Below, in pieces: positions 42,887-51,670 of a stretch of DNA of 64,000 bases. Position numbers and translations under genes: made by a program. Position 1 is the stretch's first letter. Every line of letters begins with the position of its first letter. The notes beneath the pieces are model-generated. The model had not been told where the DNA came from. It saw only the letters and a list, made by a program, of their open reading frames with translations, and searched no databases. Origin of the DNA: HGM04593 sp045654885 (GTDB lineage Bacteria > Bacteroidota > Bacteroidia > Bacteroidales > Bacteroidaceae). The stretch lies in assembly GCA_045654885.1 (NCBI GenBank), contig JAZOOF010000054.1, forward strand, positions 16,428 to 80,427, in the 5' to 3' direction.

Positions 42887-44176
42887 ATGAAAAAGTTGGT
42901 TCTGTTTTTATTGTTGACATCCCCTCTGCTCGCTTTGGCACAGGTCAATGACATGTATTATGTACCAAAGAAGGAGAAGAAGGTGCTTGTGGTGAAGAGT
43001 GCCGAGGAGATGTATCTTGTTGACGATACAGAAACTGTTTACGAAGACGAAGTGTATGTCGACGAGTATGCCGATGAGGTTGAAACAGCCTACTTCACCA
43101 ATGACCTGTATGATGTGGTGGACGATTACACCTATTCAACACGTATTGTACGTTTCCAGTCACCTCGCAGACTGCTTTCAAGCAGTCTCTATTGGGACTT
43201 GAGATATGATTGCGGTATAAACGACTGGCTTGTGTATGACAACGGATACTCCGTATATATTTATCCGACCGCCAACAATTACTTATACAACTATCCATAC
43301 TACTACAATTGGGTGAATCCATGGAACTGGAATACATTCCATGGATATCATCACCACAATTGGTTTGACCATTATTACGGTCATTACCATCATCACAATT
43401 GGTGGTGCCACAATGATTATTACTGGCATACTCCGCATTGGAACCACACAAAACCCTCTTTCTCATGGAAACCGTCAAATCATAACAGACGAATTCCTAC
43501 AAATGGCATGGTTGCAAACAGACCAAACCGTGACTCACGTGGTAGCCTGAACCACAGGGAAGGCAACAATCCCCGTCGCGAACAGCATACACGTACAACT
43601 GCAGGCAACAATCCCCGCCGCGAACAGCAGCCACGTACAATCGCAAACGGCAGCAATCCCCGTCGCGAGCAGCATACACGTACAACTGCAGGCAACAATC
43701 CTCGCCGTGAGCAGCATACACGTACAACCGCAGGCAACAATCCTCGCCGTGAGCAGCAGGTACGCACAACATCGGGCAACAATCCCCGTCGCGAGCAGCA
43801 GGTACGCACAACATCGGGTAACAATCCCCGCCGCGAGCAGCAGACGCGCACAACATCGGGCAACAATCCCCGTCGCGAGCAACAGGTACGCACTTCTGTA
43901 AACAACAGTAATGCAAAACGCTCGTCCTCATCCAACAACAGCAGCGTAGAGCGTAGCAGGAGCCGCAATTCGGGCAACTCTTCCGGCGGGTACAGCCGCC
44001 CAAGCAGCACCGGCATGTCACGTTCTTCAGGCAGTTCAAGTTCGGGAAGTCGTTCAAGCTACAGTTCAGGTAGTAGCAGGAGCAGTTCAAGTCATGGTTC
44101 TGCCGGGGGCAGAAGCTCAAGCGGCGGTGGCAGCAGAAGCTCCGGTGGCGGTTCACGAGGCGGCTCACGCAGATGA
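42887..44176 (+). CDS. Exported His/Trp/Tyr-rich protein with NNPRREQ tandem repeats and Ser/Gly/Arg tail
   Basis: Signal peptide MKKLVLFLLLTSPLLALAQ. The mature protein has four zones: an acidic stretch (about 20-85); a Tyr/Asn/His/Trp-rich zone (about 115-190) with runs such as HGYHHHNWFDHYYGHYHHHN; eight copies of a 14-residue unit GNNPRREQxxRTTx (about 226-338); and a low-complexity Ser/Gly/Arg tail ending SSGGGSRGGSRR. The His and Trp clusters could bind metal and the basic repeats could bind polyanions or RNA; neither is shown. The genetic start is ATG 42887, with ATG 42881 in frame just before. It precedes the OMPP1 gene by 53 bases and may share its transcript. I do not recognise a characterised family. 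Confidence 0.72.
   Translation: MKKLVLFLLLTSPLLALAQVNDMYYVPKKEKKVLVVKSAEEMYLVDDTETVYEDEVYVDEYADEVETAYFTNDLYDVVDDYTYSTRIVRFQSPRRLLSSSLYWDLRYDCGINDWLVYDNGYSVYIYPTANNYLYNYPYYYNWVNPWNWNTFHGYHHHNWFDHYYGHYHHHNWWCHNDYYWHTPHWNHTKPSFSWKPSNHNRRIPTNGMVANRPNRDSRGSLNHREGNNPRREQHTRTTAGNNPRREQQPRTIANGSNPRREQHTRTTAGNNPRREQHTRTTAGNNPRREQQVRTTSGNNPRREQQVRTTSGNNPRREQQTRTTSGNNPRREQQVRTSVNNSNAKRSSSSNNSSVERSRSRNSGNSSGGYSRPSSTGMSRSSGSSSSGSRSSYSSGSSRSSSSHGSAGGRSSSGGGSRSSGGGSRGGSRR
43562..43903 (+). repeat. Eight tandem 42-bp coding repeats
   Basis: Each unit encodes GNNPRREQ plus six residues. Copies 1, 3 and 4 read HTRTTA; 5, 6 and 8 begin QVRT; 7 reads QTRTTS; copy 2 is longer (QPRTIANG). The units differ mostly at third positions, so the array is not brand new, but it should be prone to length change. 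Confidence 0.85.
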
Positions 44177-44229
44177 CACCCATGAGCAGTATATATGAGA
44201 TAAACGACAAACAATAATAAGACACTACT

Positions 44230-45765
44230 ATGAAACGATTGCTATATATCCTTGTTCTGTTGCCTTTAGGCATCAATGCCCAAAATATGTATGATGTCTC
44301 GTCGCTCTTTGGAAATGACCTTACAGGAACAGCCCGTTATGTGGGTATGGGTGGTTCAATGAGTGCATTGGGTGCAGATATGTCGACAATGGGTACAAAC
44401 CCTGCCGGAATGGCCATGTATCGCAGTAATGATGTCTCCATCACGGCTGCGGTGGATGTGAAGACCAACAGGGCTGACTATGAGGGCTCATTGGTTGAGT
44501 CGGGTAATACAAATGCCTTCATCGGCAATGCTGCGATGGTATGCGCCATTGAAGTGGATGACGAATACCTCAAGTATTTCAATTTCGGTTTGGGATATCG
44601 TCAAAAGAACAACCTTGCGGGTGTATTCGAGATGTATGGTGCCTCAAATGGATTCTCGCAACAGTATGTGATGGAGTATATGTACAGAAACAACATGTTT
44701 CAATACGATAATTTGAAGGATTGGATGTACAAGGACTTTGCATACAGCTGGTTGCCATTGCTTGCTGCCGATGCCGGCCTCTATGATGACAAAGGTAACT
44801 TTATTACTGACCCCGATACTGCTCTTTTGTGGGCTCCTGACGAACTTGCCTACTATGAGGAGACACGCGGAGGGGTGTATACCGTGGATTTCAACCTTGC
44901 TGCCAACATATGCGACCGCGTCTATCTGGGTGCAACCCTTGCGGTATCCACAGTCGATTATACCCGCTACACAGAGTATATCGAAGCGGTGGCAGTCGAT
45001 AATCCGCTCTGCCAGCCACGCAATATATATATACTTGAGAACAACAGTTATGTCAAAGGCAGTGGCTGCGATTTGAAACTGGGTGTGATATTACGTCCCT
45101 TCAAATATTCACCGTTCAAAGTGGGATTTGCCTTCCATACTCCAACATGGTATAGCCTCAGAGAGTACAGTTCGGCCGACATTATTGACCCCTACGGAAA
45201 GCGTATAAGCACTACTGATAAAATATTGTATGGTGATATGCTCTCAATCCGGAGCAAACTGAGGACTCCATGGCGCTTGAATGCATCAATGGCCTACACT
45301 TTCGGTACTGATGTTGCGCTTAATGCAGAGTATGAGTATGCCGACTATGCAAAGGCTGCGTTTACAAGCAGAGGTGATGTTTACAGTGCGCAGAATGATG
45401 AGATAAAGTATAACATGAAAGCACAGCACACCGTGCGTGTCGGTGCCGAACTGAATGTCGATGGCTTTGCTGCTCGCTTGGGCTACAACTACATGACGGC
45501 TCCGTTTGTGAACGGTGCATATAAGGAGTTGTATAACGCATCCGTTACAGAGACATCAACCGAGTACATGAACCGTTTCGACAAGAGTGTCATAACATCC
45601 GGTATCGGTTTCCATGGAAAAATGCTCTATTTCGATTTGGCTTATGCGCTTGAGATGCAGAAGGCAGAATTCTATCCCTTCTATGATTTTGAGGTTGCCA
45701 ACCCCGGTGCTGCAGTAACAATGGCCAACCATTCGGTTGTTGCCACACTTGGAATGCGTTTCTGA
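44230..45765 (+). CDS. OMPP1/FadL-family outer-membrane protein
   Basis: Signal peptide (1-18, ending GINAQ), then NMYDVSSLFGNDLTGTARYV and GMGGSMSALGADMSTMGTNPAG, the N-terminal region typical of the OMPP1/FadL/TodX barrel in Bacteroidota. The rest is a long beta barrel ending in VVATLGMRF, with the terminal Phe used for outer-membrane insertion. Family members carry hydrophobic compounds; the substrate here is unknown. 511 residues. Terminated by a strong hairpin shared with the convergent gene. Confidence 0.88.
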   Translation: MKRLLYILVLLPLGINAQNMYDVSSLFGNDLTGTARYVGMGGSMSALGADMSTMGTNPAGMAMYRSNDVSITAAVDVKTNRADYEGSLVESGNTNAFIGNAAMVCAIEVDDEYLKYFNFGLGYRQKNNLAGVFEMYGASNGFSQQYVMEYMYRNNMFQYDNLKDWMYKDFAYSWLPLLAADAGLYDDKGNFITDPDTALLWAPDELAYYEETRGGVYTVDFNLAANICDRVYLGATLAVSTVDYTRYTEYIEAVAVDNPLCQPRNIYILENNSYVKGSGCDLKLGVILRPFKYSPFKVGFAFHTPTWYSLREYSSADIIDPYGKRISTTDKILYGDMLSIRSKLRTPWRLNASMAYTFGTDVALNAEYEYADYAKAAFTSRGDVYSAQNDEIKYNMKAQHTVRVGAELNVDGFAARLGYNYMTAPFVNGAYKELYNASVTETSTEYMNRFDKSVITSGIGFHGKMLYFDLAYALEMQKAEFYPFYDFEVANPGAAVTMANHSVVATLGMRF

Positions 45766-45796
45766 TTCAGTTTCAAGCGAAGCGGAAAAGAGATAA

Positions 45797-45835
45797 AAAA
45801 TAGAATGACGCATGCATGTGCGTCATTCTGTTTTT
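45797..45835. terminator. Bidirectional terminator between OMPP1 and DUF4421 genes
   Basis: An 11-bp perfect stem (45802-45812 with 45819-45829) with six-base loop; GTTTTTAT follows on plus and ATTTTTTATC on minus. It serves both convergent transcripts. Confidence 0.9.
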
Positions 45836-46898
45836 ATCTCTTCCTGCGCCAGAAGTTGTAGCCTACATACACCTCAAGAATACCGAAACTGTCTAACATG
45901 GACATTTGCTCTTTTTTGTAGTTGAATGTGTGTGATACAAAGGAGGCACCGGTGTAGTATCTGCCGTTGTTGTAGAGGAGTGCTGCGCGTGATGTCAGGT
46001 CGAAATTGATGTCTGTTTTGCGCTTTTCGCTCTCCATGAACCTGTTTGTCTCGAACTTGCAACTGACAGCAGGGGTAACAGACAGACCGGCAAGGAAATT
46101 CTTTGCAAAGGCCCAATTGTATGTGTAGCCCAGGTTGAGGCTGATGTCATTGTATTCCACCTCTTTGAATTTAAGACTATTGCTCAGTTGCTGTGCAATG
46201 GGTGTTTCGAGCATCTCGTGGTCAAAGGTGAATTGCTGGCGGTTGTATCCTGCTCCCAAAATAAGTGAACCGGCACTCCTGCGCTGTATGGTCGATTGTC
46301 CATATGCTGCGGCATACGAGAAGCGCTTGTTGAACGCATAGCAGAGTCCAATACCCATCTGCCTTATACTAATGCCGTCAAATTCCTTGTTGTAGTTCTG
46401 TAGGGGTGCGCCTTCATTGTGGAAACCGTCAAGTTCCCTTATTTTATACCCGGCATTGTTCTTGCGGTAGAAAAGGTCGAGCCCGAACCTTGCCGAGTAG
46501 AGGCTTGTGTTGAAGTCGAATTCAGGTTTCTTGCCGTTCAGGTTTATGCTGTATCCAACAATTATCCATCGCCATCCTACATTCAATGTAAGTTTGTTGC
46601 GGCAGTCGGGGGCTATCTCCACTCTCTGTTTGCCGTCTGTCAACGAACTGAGGCTGTAATATTCGTAGCCCAATGAGTATTGCGGCATGACTGTGAGGTT
46701 GTAGAGATTCATTGCCACGTAAGCTGTGTCGGAGTCATTAAGCACATAGTCTATGAAATCTGCAGTCTTTGTCGCGGCTCCCTTCAGTTTGTGAAGGAAA
46801 CTTGCCTGCTTTCCCTCCTGTGCAGTGGCTTGCATGGTGAGTGCCAAGGCTATAATTGCAACGATTGTCTTTGATATATAATTTTTAATGCTTCTCAT
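45834..46898 (-). CDS. DUF4421 outer-membrane-like protein
   Basis: 354 residues with a signal peptide (ending ATAQ near residue 27). DFIDYVLNDSDTAYVAMN and PQYSLGYEYYSLSS match the DUF4421 family; the remainder is beta-rich, and the end LEVYVGYNFWRRKR is barrel-like. Function unknown. It is the last gene of a five-gene minus-strand operon that starts at 50763, three bases after the oxidoreductase gene. Confidence 0.78.
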   Translation of the reverse strand: MRSIKNYISKTIVAIIALALTMQATAQEGKQASFLHKLKGAATKTADFIDYVLNDSDTAYVAMNLYNLTVMPQYSLGYEYYSLSSLTDGKQRVEIAPDCRNKLTLNVGWRWIIVGYSINLNGKKPEFDFNTSLYSARFGLDLFYRKNNAGYKIRELDGFHNEGAPLQNYNKEFDGISIRQMGIGLCYAFNKRFSYAAAYGQSTIQRRSAGSLILGAGYNRQQFTFDHEMLETPIAQQLSNSLKFKEVEYNDISLNLGYTYNWAFAKNFLAGLSVTPAVSCKFETNRFMESEKRKTDINFDLTSRAALLYNNGRYYTGASFVSHTFNYKKEQMSMLDSFGILEVYVGYNFWRRKR

Positions 46899-46901
46899 TG
46901 C

Positions 46902-47882
46902 TCAGATTATTTTGCCAAGGATTTTGTCGAGTACCCAGTTTGTGGGTGTTGCACTCACACAGTCGCACTCGCAATGTCCAATGTGCTGTATATGCTCAAC
47001 AATGTTGCGTATGAGCGGCAACTGCACATATGGTGGGTTGGGGATGTTGAACTCTTTTGTTCCTTCAACTGTGCGCAGTTCAATAGGTTCGAAAGTGAAT
47101 ACCGAGAATTTAAGGCATCCCTTGCTGCCGAAAATCTCAATGTGGTCCTCTTTCGATGACTCGTCCGATACAAAGCACCATGAACCTGAGCCGGGAATAC
47201 CGCTCTCGAACTTGAAACAGGCGCTCACAGTGTCCTCGGCCTTGTATAGACCTCCGCGGTTGGTGCTGTAGCCTTCGGCATAGAGTATGCAGCCGAACAT
47301 CTCCTGCAGCAGGTCAATCTGGTGCGGTGCAAGGTCATAGAAATAGCCACCGCCGGCAATGTCGGGGATTACTCTCCAAGGGAGGTTTTCGCGATTGTAG
47401 TCGAGGTCGCGCGGCGGTACGGCAAAACGTATCTGCACGTTCAGTACATTGCCAATCTGCGGCAACAGTTCCCTTACCTTCTGGAAATAAGGCAGGTATC
47501 TGCGGTAATATGCCACAAAGCAGGGTACACCGGTTTCTCTTGATACTCTGTTTATGCGTGTGCAGTCCTCGTAGTTGGCTGCAAGCGGTTTCTCCACATA
47601 TACAGGCTTGCCGGCCTTCATTGACATTATGGCAAATGTGGCATGCGACGATGGCGGTGTGGCAATGTAGACTGCATTCACATCGGGGTCATCGATAAGT
47701 GCCTGCGCATCGGTGTACCAATGCGGTATGTTGTGTCGCTTGGCGTACTCCTTGGTCTTCTCCTTGTCGCGTCCCATGACGGCTACGACCTCGGAACCTT
47801 TTATCAGCGGGAATGCCGGGCCGCTTTTCTTTTCCGTCGCTTCGCCACAGCCAATAAAACCCCATTTGACGGTTATGTTCAT
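46902..47882 (-). CDS. Gfo/Idh/MocA-family oxidoreductase
   Basis: NAD(P)-dependent sugar-type dehydrogenase. The Rossmann start is KWGFIGCGEATEKKSGPAF, and the catalytic motif is YVEKPLAANYEDC (EKP). IATPPSSHATFAI and DLAPHQIDLLQEMFG are also family-typical. Start at ATG 47882 (MNITVKWG); a longer reading would run into the porin gene. 326 residues. No signal peptide. Its presence between two envelope genes is odd and no sugar pathway is evident nearby. Confidence 0.92.
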   Translation of the reverse strand: MNITVKWGFIGCGEATEKKSGPAFPLIKGSEVVAVMGRDKEKTKEYAKRHNIPHWYTDAQALIDDPDVNAVYIATPPSSHATFAIMSMKAGKPVYVEKPLAANYEDCTRINRVSRETGVPCFVAYYRRYLPYFQKVRELLPQIGNVLNVQIRFAVPPRDLDYNRENLPWRVIPDIAGGGYFYDLAPHQIDLLQEMFGCILYAEGYSTNRGGLYKAEDTVSACFKFESGIPGSGSWCFVSDESSKEDHIEIFGSKGCLKFSVFTFEPIELRTVEGTKEFNIPNPPYVQLPLIRNIVEHIQHIGHCECDCVSATPTNWVLDKILGKII

Positions 47883-47899
47883 AGCAAGTGAGTGTGTGT

Positions 47900-49987
47900 T
47901 TAGTTGTAGAATCTGCAGGACAGTCCGAACCACAGCACCGACGGTGTCAGCGGATGGTGAGGCGTGGTGAAATAGTTGCTGCTGCCCAATCCTTTGTTCA
48001 CGTGGTAGTATTTTACGTAGAAACGTGTCTGTTTAAGCTGGAAGTTAGCGTAGACGGTTGCTACCGGATAGTTGCCGATTTCAATCCTGTTTGCCTGGTT
48101 CTGCTGCACGAACTGTCCCAATGCCGGCATGTATTCGGGTGCATAGTATTTTGTGAAATACCATGCGTCGGTACCAATTTCGGTGTGCAGAACTTTGGCT
48201 ATGGTGAATTTCAGGAAAATGTTGGCATATGCGTTCAACGTAGGCAAGGGCAGAACAGCTTGGTTGCTGCTGTACTGGTAGGTAACTTCGGTGTTCAGGT
48301 TAAAGATTCCGTATTTGAAATCCTGTTTCAAAGATGCCGCAATTACCTGTATGTTCCCTTTCTCCTGTTCAACATTGAAACGGTTGAGATAATCCTGCCT
48401 GTTAGGTGCAAGGATTGAACGGTTGGCAATGTAGGTGTAGTTCTTTACATTCTCAAGCTTTGCATTCAGTCTGGTTCTTGTAAAGGGAATTTCAAGGCTG
48501 CCCTCAATGCGCGTCTTGAACTCCTTGGCAAGGTCATTGTCCCACCAGAAATGCTCGGAGTGGTAGTGACGGTAGTAGAACGATGGCCTGTTGTTCTTCA
48601 TGAATGCCTTTGCCGACAGGTTGATATCTTTTTTCCACAATTTGAAGTTGAAGTCAATGCCGCCGTCAATGGAGAATGAACCCAAATCTCCGCCAAGGAT
48701 GGCTGTCTCTCCCCCTGCACGATAGCGCAGATTTCTGCCATGGGTACTGGAAATCTCTCCACCGACAAACAGCGAGTGTTCGTTGTATGTCTCATTGAAC
48801 TCCAGTGGGTTCTCTGCGAGGGTGTCGGGCAGCAGGTAACGGTCATATCTGTGCTCGGCAAAGGCGGTAATGTCGGCAAAAGCCCATTTTCTGAACCCCT
48901 CGCACATTGACAGGGCCACCCTGTTGTCAATAGAAAGGTCGTTGGTGTTGTCAACCGAGTCGTGTGGCAGGAACGTGTCGGCATAGTAGTTCCTCGGCAG
49001 TCTGTGGTTTATGTATTCATGTCGCAGGAACGATACGTCTGCAGTGTGTGTCAGGCGCGCCACGTTTACAAATTCGGTTATGACAGAGTCTTTGGGTACA
49101 GTCAAGGAATCCATACTGTTGCTTGCAGTGTCGGCCAATAACTTCTCACGATGGTAACCCCAATTGTAGTTGTGTGTGAAGAATATGTCATATACTTCGT
49201 TTCTGCTCCATGTCGCATCAAGCCTTACCGGTATTTCGGCGGTGCCCATGTTGCCTCCTCCGTCGGTCTCTTCGGGGCGTGTTATGTAGCGGTCATCTGT
49301 TATACCGCCGTTCTCTCTCTGTTTCATGCGATAGCGGCTTGCCAACAGGTGGTAGTTGTACCTGTCGCTGCGGTAGAATGAGAAGAGTGAGAAATTGATG
49401 AGTGATGTCGACTGTTTGTCGTATCGTCCGCGTGCATAGAGGTAGTCGAACAGGAAACCTACACCAAAGTGCTTTCCTGCGTTTGTGGTAAAGTATGCCC
49501 TTATGTGGTCATCGCCATCGACCTTGTTGCCCGACGAGTGGTAGGTGAGGTTCGTGTATGGCGACTTTGTGTCGGTGAATATGAACCTGTCGGGGGTGGT
49601 GTAGAAATGGTCATAGGGTTGCAGAAAATCGAATGTAGTGTTTGTGGGGCGGTTGAAGTATAGCCTGGTCTGCCTGGGTGTTCCCATACTGCCAAGGAAA
49701 TTGTACTCGCCGTTCTCTCCCTCGGTAAGGTGGCGGTTCTGGAACATGAACTGCAACGTGTCGGCATTGATTTCCATTTTGCGGCCGAACTTCCTGTCTA
49801 CCTTCCACTGGTGTATCTCCTTGGGAACCACAACACTCTTTTTTGTGCTGTCTTTGGGGTTGTCCTTGAACGGGCTGAAGACCTCGCCGTGTCCCAGTCC
49901 GCCGCTCTCGCCGTTCTGCTTGAAACTCTGTCCGCTTGCAATTACAGGCACGACAAGGAGCATAAGGTATAATATCCTCTTTATCAT
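47900..49987 (-). CDS. Putative porin (Porin_10 family)
   Basis: 695 residues. Signal peptide (1-19), a short linker, then VDRKFGRKMEINADTLQFMF and GSMGTPRQTRLYFNRP, which are characteristic of this Bacteroidota porin family, followed by a long beta barrel ending PSVLWFGLSCRFYN. Role not established; probably in the outer membrane. Third gene of the five-gene operon, nine bases after the small membrane protein gene. Confidence 0.87.
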   Translation of the reverse strand: MIKRILYLMLLVVPVIASGQSFKQNGESGGLGHGEVFSPFKDNPKDSTKKSVVVPKEIHQWKVDRKFGRKMEINADTLQFMFQNRHLTEGENGEYNFLGSMGTPRQTRLYFNRPTNTTFDFLQPYDHFYTTPDRFIFTDTKSPYTNLTYHSSGNKVDGDDHIRAYFTTNAGKHFGVGFLFDYLYARGRYDKQSTSLINFSLFSFYRSDRYNYHLLASRYRMKQRENGGITDDRYITRPEETDGGGNMGTAEIPVRLDATWSRNEVYDIFFTHNYNWGYHREKLLADTASNSMDSLTVPKDSVITEFVNVARLTHTADVSFLRHEYINHRLPRNYYADTFLPHDSVDNTNDLSIDNRVALSMCEGFRKWAFADITAFAEHRYDRYLLPDTLAENPLEFNETYNEHSLFVGGEISSTHGRNLRYRAGGETAILGGDLGSFSIDGGIDFNFKLWKKDINLSAKAFMKNNRPSFYYRHYHSEHFWWDNDLAKEFKTRIEGSLEIPFTRTRLNAKLENVKNYTYIANRSILAPNRQDYLNRFNVEQEKGNIQVIAASLKQDFKYGIFNLNTEVTYQYSSNQAVLPLPTLNAYANIFLKFTIAKVLHTEIGTDAWYFTKYYAPEYMPALGQFVQQNQANRIEIGNYPVATVYANFQLKQTRFYVKYYHVNKGLGSSNYFTTPHHPLTPSVLWFGLSCRFYN

Positions 49988-49996
49988 TACAGCCTT

Positions 49997-50167
49997 TCAG
50001 TTTACGAAACGGAGAATGAATTCCAAAATCTTGAATGCCAGGGCTGTTATGCCGGCAATCTTGAACGCGTTGCCGTCGCCGTTGAGCAGGAACAGTACGA
50101 ATGTCACTGCCGCTCCAATGAGGAACAGCACGTTAAGTATGTATCTTATCTTGTCAACCGTTCTCAT
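49997..50167 (-). CDS. Small two-helix membrane protein
   Basis: 56 residues, MRTVDKIRYILNVLFLIGAA to ILEFILRFVN. Two hydrophobic segments (about 9-28 and 36-55) separated by NGDGNA suggest a helical hairpin. Its ATG shares one base with the stop of the preceding gene (TAATG), strong support for real translation. Function unknown; the family resembles small conserved membrane proteins that precede Porin_10 genes in Bacteroidales (inference). Confidence 0.72.
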   Translation of the reverse strand: MRTVDKIRYILNVLFLIGAAVTFVLFLLNGDGNAFKIAGITALAFKILEFILRFVN

Positions 50168-50763
50168 TAGTTCAATGCTTTGGTCAGTTCGTCAATAAGA
50201 TGCTCTTTCAGGTCGATGGTCTTGCGGCGGAATTTACCCTCGAATCTCTTTAGCTCACCCTTTTTGTTGAATGCGTTGTCGTCGGTAATCCAATTCTCGG
50301 CAATCATCTTTACACCGCCTTTCTCGTCCTCGTCGTCATGCCAATAGGTGATGCGCGAGAGATTGAAATTACAACTGCCGTCCTTGGCTGTGAGTGTGAG
50401 GAAATAGTACATTCTTGCTCTGTCCAGAATAAAGAAACTGCTCCTGAAGACAATATACTCCTCGCCCTTGATTATTGTGGTGCCCGGTTTCCCGCTCTCA
50501 AAACGCTGTACCGAGATTACGGTGGGCTTTACATAGCGCTCGGCAATCCATGCATTCACCTTCTCTTCAACCTGTGTTGCGGTAAGGCCTGGTGCAGGGA
50601 TTTCTGTTTCAAAAGTCACCTTGCCGTTGATTACGGGAACTTTGCCTTCTTTGTATGCCTCGTTTTCAACGCTCTCTTTCTTTGCTTTTTTCTTTATGAG
50701 CTGTGCTTGCGCTCCGGCTGTTGACAATATTGCCAGAACAAGAATGAACATTATCTTTTTCAT
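50167..50763 (-). CDS. DUF4468 exported protein
   Basis: Signal peptide MKKIMFILVLAILSTAGAQA, then a DUF4468-like domain of TBP-like fold (VTFETEIPAPGLTATQVEEK, then IIKGEEYIVFRSS and CNFNLSRITYW). ATG 50763 chosen. 198 residues. First gene of the minus-strand operon; TACTTTTG lies on the minus strand at plus 50803-50810 and a TATCTTCG box at plus 50792-50799. Confidence 0.8.
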   Translation of the reverse strand: MKKIMFILVLAILSTAGAQAQLIKKKAKKESVENEAYKEGKVPVINGKVTFETEIPAPGLTATQVEEKVNAWIAERYVKPTVISVQRFESGKPGTTIIKGEEYIVFRSSFFILDRARMYYFLTLTAKDGSCNFNLSRITYWHDDEDEKGGVKMIAENWITDDNAFNKKGELKRFEGKFRRKTIDLKEHLIDELTKALN

Positions 50764-50945
50764 AACGGTAACATGTATGTTTTTAACCTTGCGAAGATAC
50801 AACAAAAGTAAAAAGAATGCAAGAAAAAAGCGCCTTCTGACAGTTGTATTAATGTTATAGCGCGTTAAAAACAGTTTGTAGGCCTCAATGGTTGCATGGC
50901 GGGTAAAAATATCGGCTTATTTTTGTGATTGCACTCAAGTTGTAT

Positions 50946-50953
50946 TAATTTTG
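50946..50953 (+). promoter_or_regulatory. -7 element for the PASTA protein gene
   Basis: TAATTTTG 58 bases before the ATG at 51011. The gap between the divergent DUF4468 and PASTA genes otherwise shows nothing beyond the two promoters. Confidence 0.5.
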
Positions 50954-51010
50954 CATTAAATTTACGGTGGTGTGGTATATACACCCTTTTATTGAATCCG
51001 TTACACGGAT

Positions 51011-51664
51011 ATGGAAGATACAGAAAAAGACCCTGCAGAAATGGAGAAGAGAAAGACAACCCCCAAAAAAGGCAAAGTGACATTTAAAAAGAGATTCACG
51101 GTAGTAGTGCTGAACCTTTTGGCAATGGCGGCAGTGCTTGCCGTCCTGCCTGTCTTGGCGCTGTATTGGGTCGATGGATATACAAATCACGGCGAGTCGT
51201 GCGCCGTCCCCGATGTATGCGGTGTCCAGCTCGATGAGGCCGTTGCGGTTCTTGCAAAAGAGAAACTCGACTATGCTGTTGTAGAACGACGTTACAAGGA
51301 GAATGCTTTGGAGGATGAGGTTGTCATGCAATACCCCGAGGCCGGTTCGGCAGTAAAGGAGGGACGCAAGGTGGGTCTTGTCATCAACTCTGCAGTGAAA
51401 CCCAAACGCTCCATCCCGTCGGTAATAGATAACCGTACTTACCGCGAGGCCGCATCCCACATCACGGCAGCAGGCTTTGTTATTGAAAGGGTCGACACCA
51501 TTCCCGGCGAAAAGGATTGGGTGTATGAGTTGCGCTACAATGGCAAAAAGCTTTCCAATGGCGAGGTTGTCCCTCAAGGTGCTTCGTTGACGGTAGTGAT
51601 TGGCAGTGGAAAAGAGAGCGGTGAAGAGGGCGAGCCAGTCTTTGATTCAAATTTTGATATCTGA
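51011..51664 (+). CDS. PASTA-domain membrane protein
   Basis: 217 residues: a basic cytoplasmic segment (1-35), one membrane helix (about 36-58, VVVLNLLAMAAVLAVLPVLA), then two or three PASTA domains (CAVPDVCGVQLDEAVAVLAK; PSVIDNRTYREAASHITAAG; a final KLSNGEVVPQGASLTVVIGS). PASTA domains bind peptidoglycan fragments or transpeptidase partners; this protein has no kinase domain. It is followed six bases later by the pseudouridine synthase gene, an arrangement common in Bacteroidota. Confidence 0.88.
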   Translation: MEDTEKDPAEMEKRKTTPKKGKVTFKKRFTVVVLNLLAMAAVLAVLPVLALYWVDGYTNHGESCAVPDVCGVQLDEAVAVLAKEKLDYAVVERRYKENALEDEVVMQYPEAGSAVKEGRKVGLVINSAVKPKRSIPSVIDNRTYREAASHITAAGFVIERVDTIPGEKDWVYELRYNGKKLSNGEVVPQGASLTVVIGSGKESGEEGEPVFDSNFDI

Positions 51665-51670
51665 TAATTT

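Noticed and set aside
43480..44276. Cys-rich minus-strand ORFs opposite the NNPRREQ repeats
   Set aside because: CCSRRGLLP repeats are the reverse reading of the same tandem repeat; the plus-strand protein has a signal peptide and start context.
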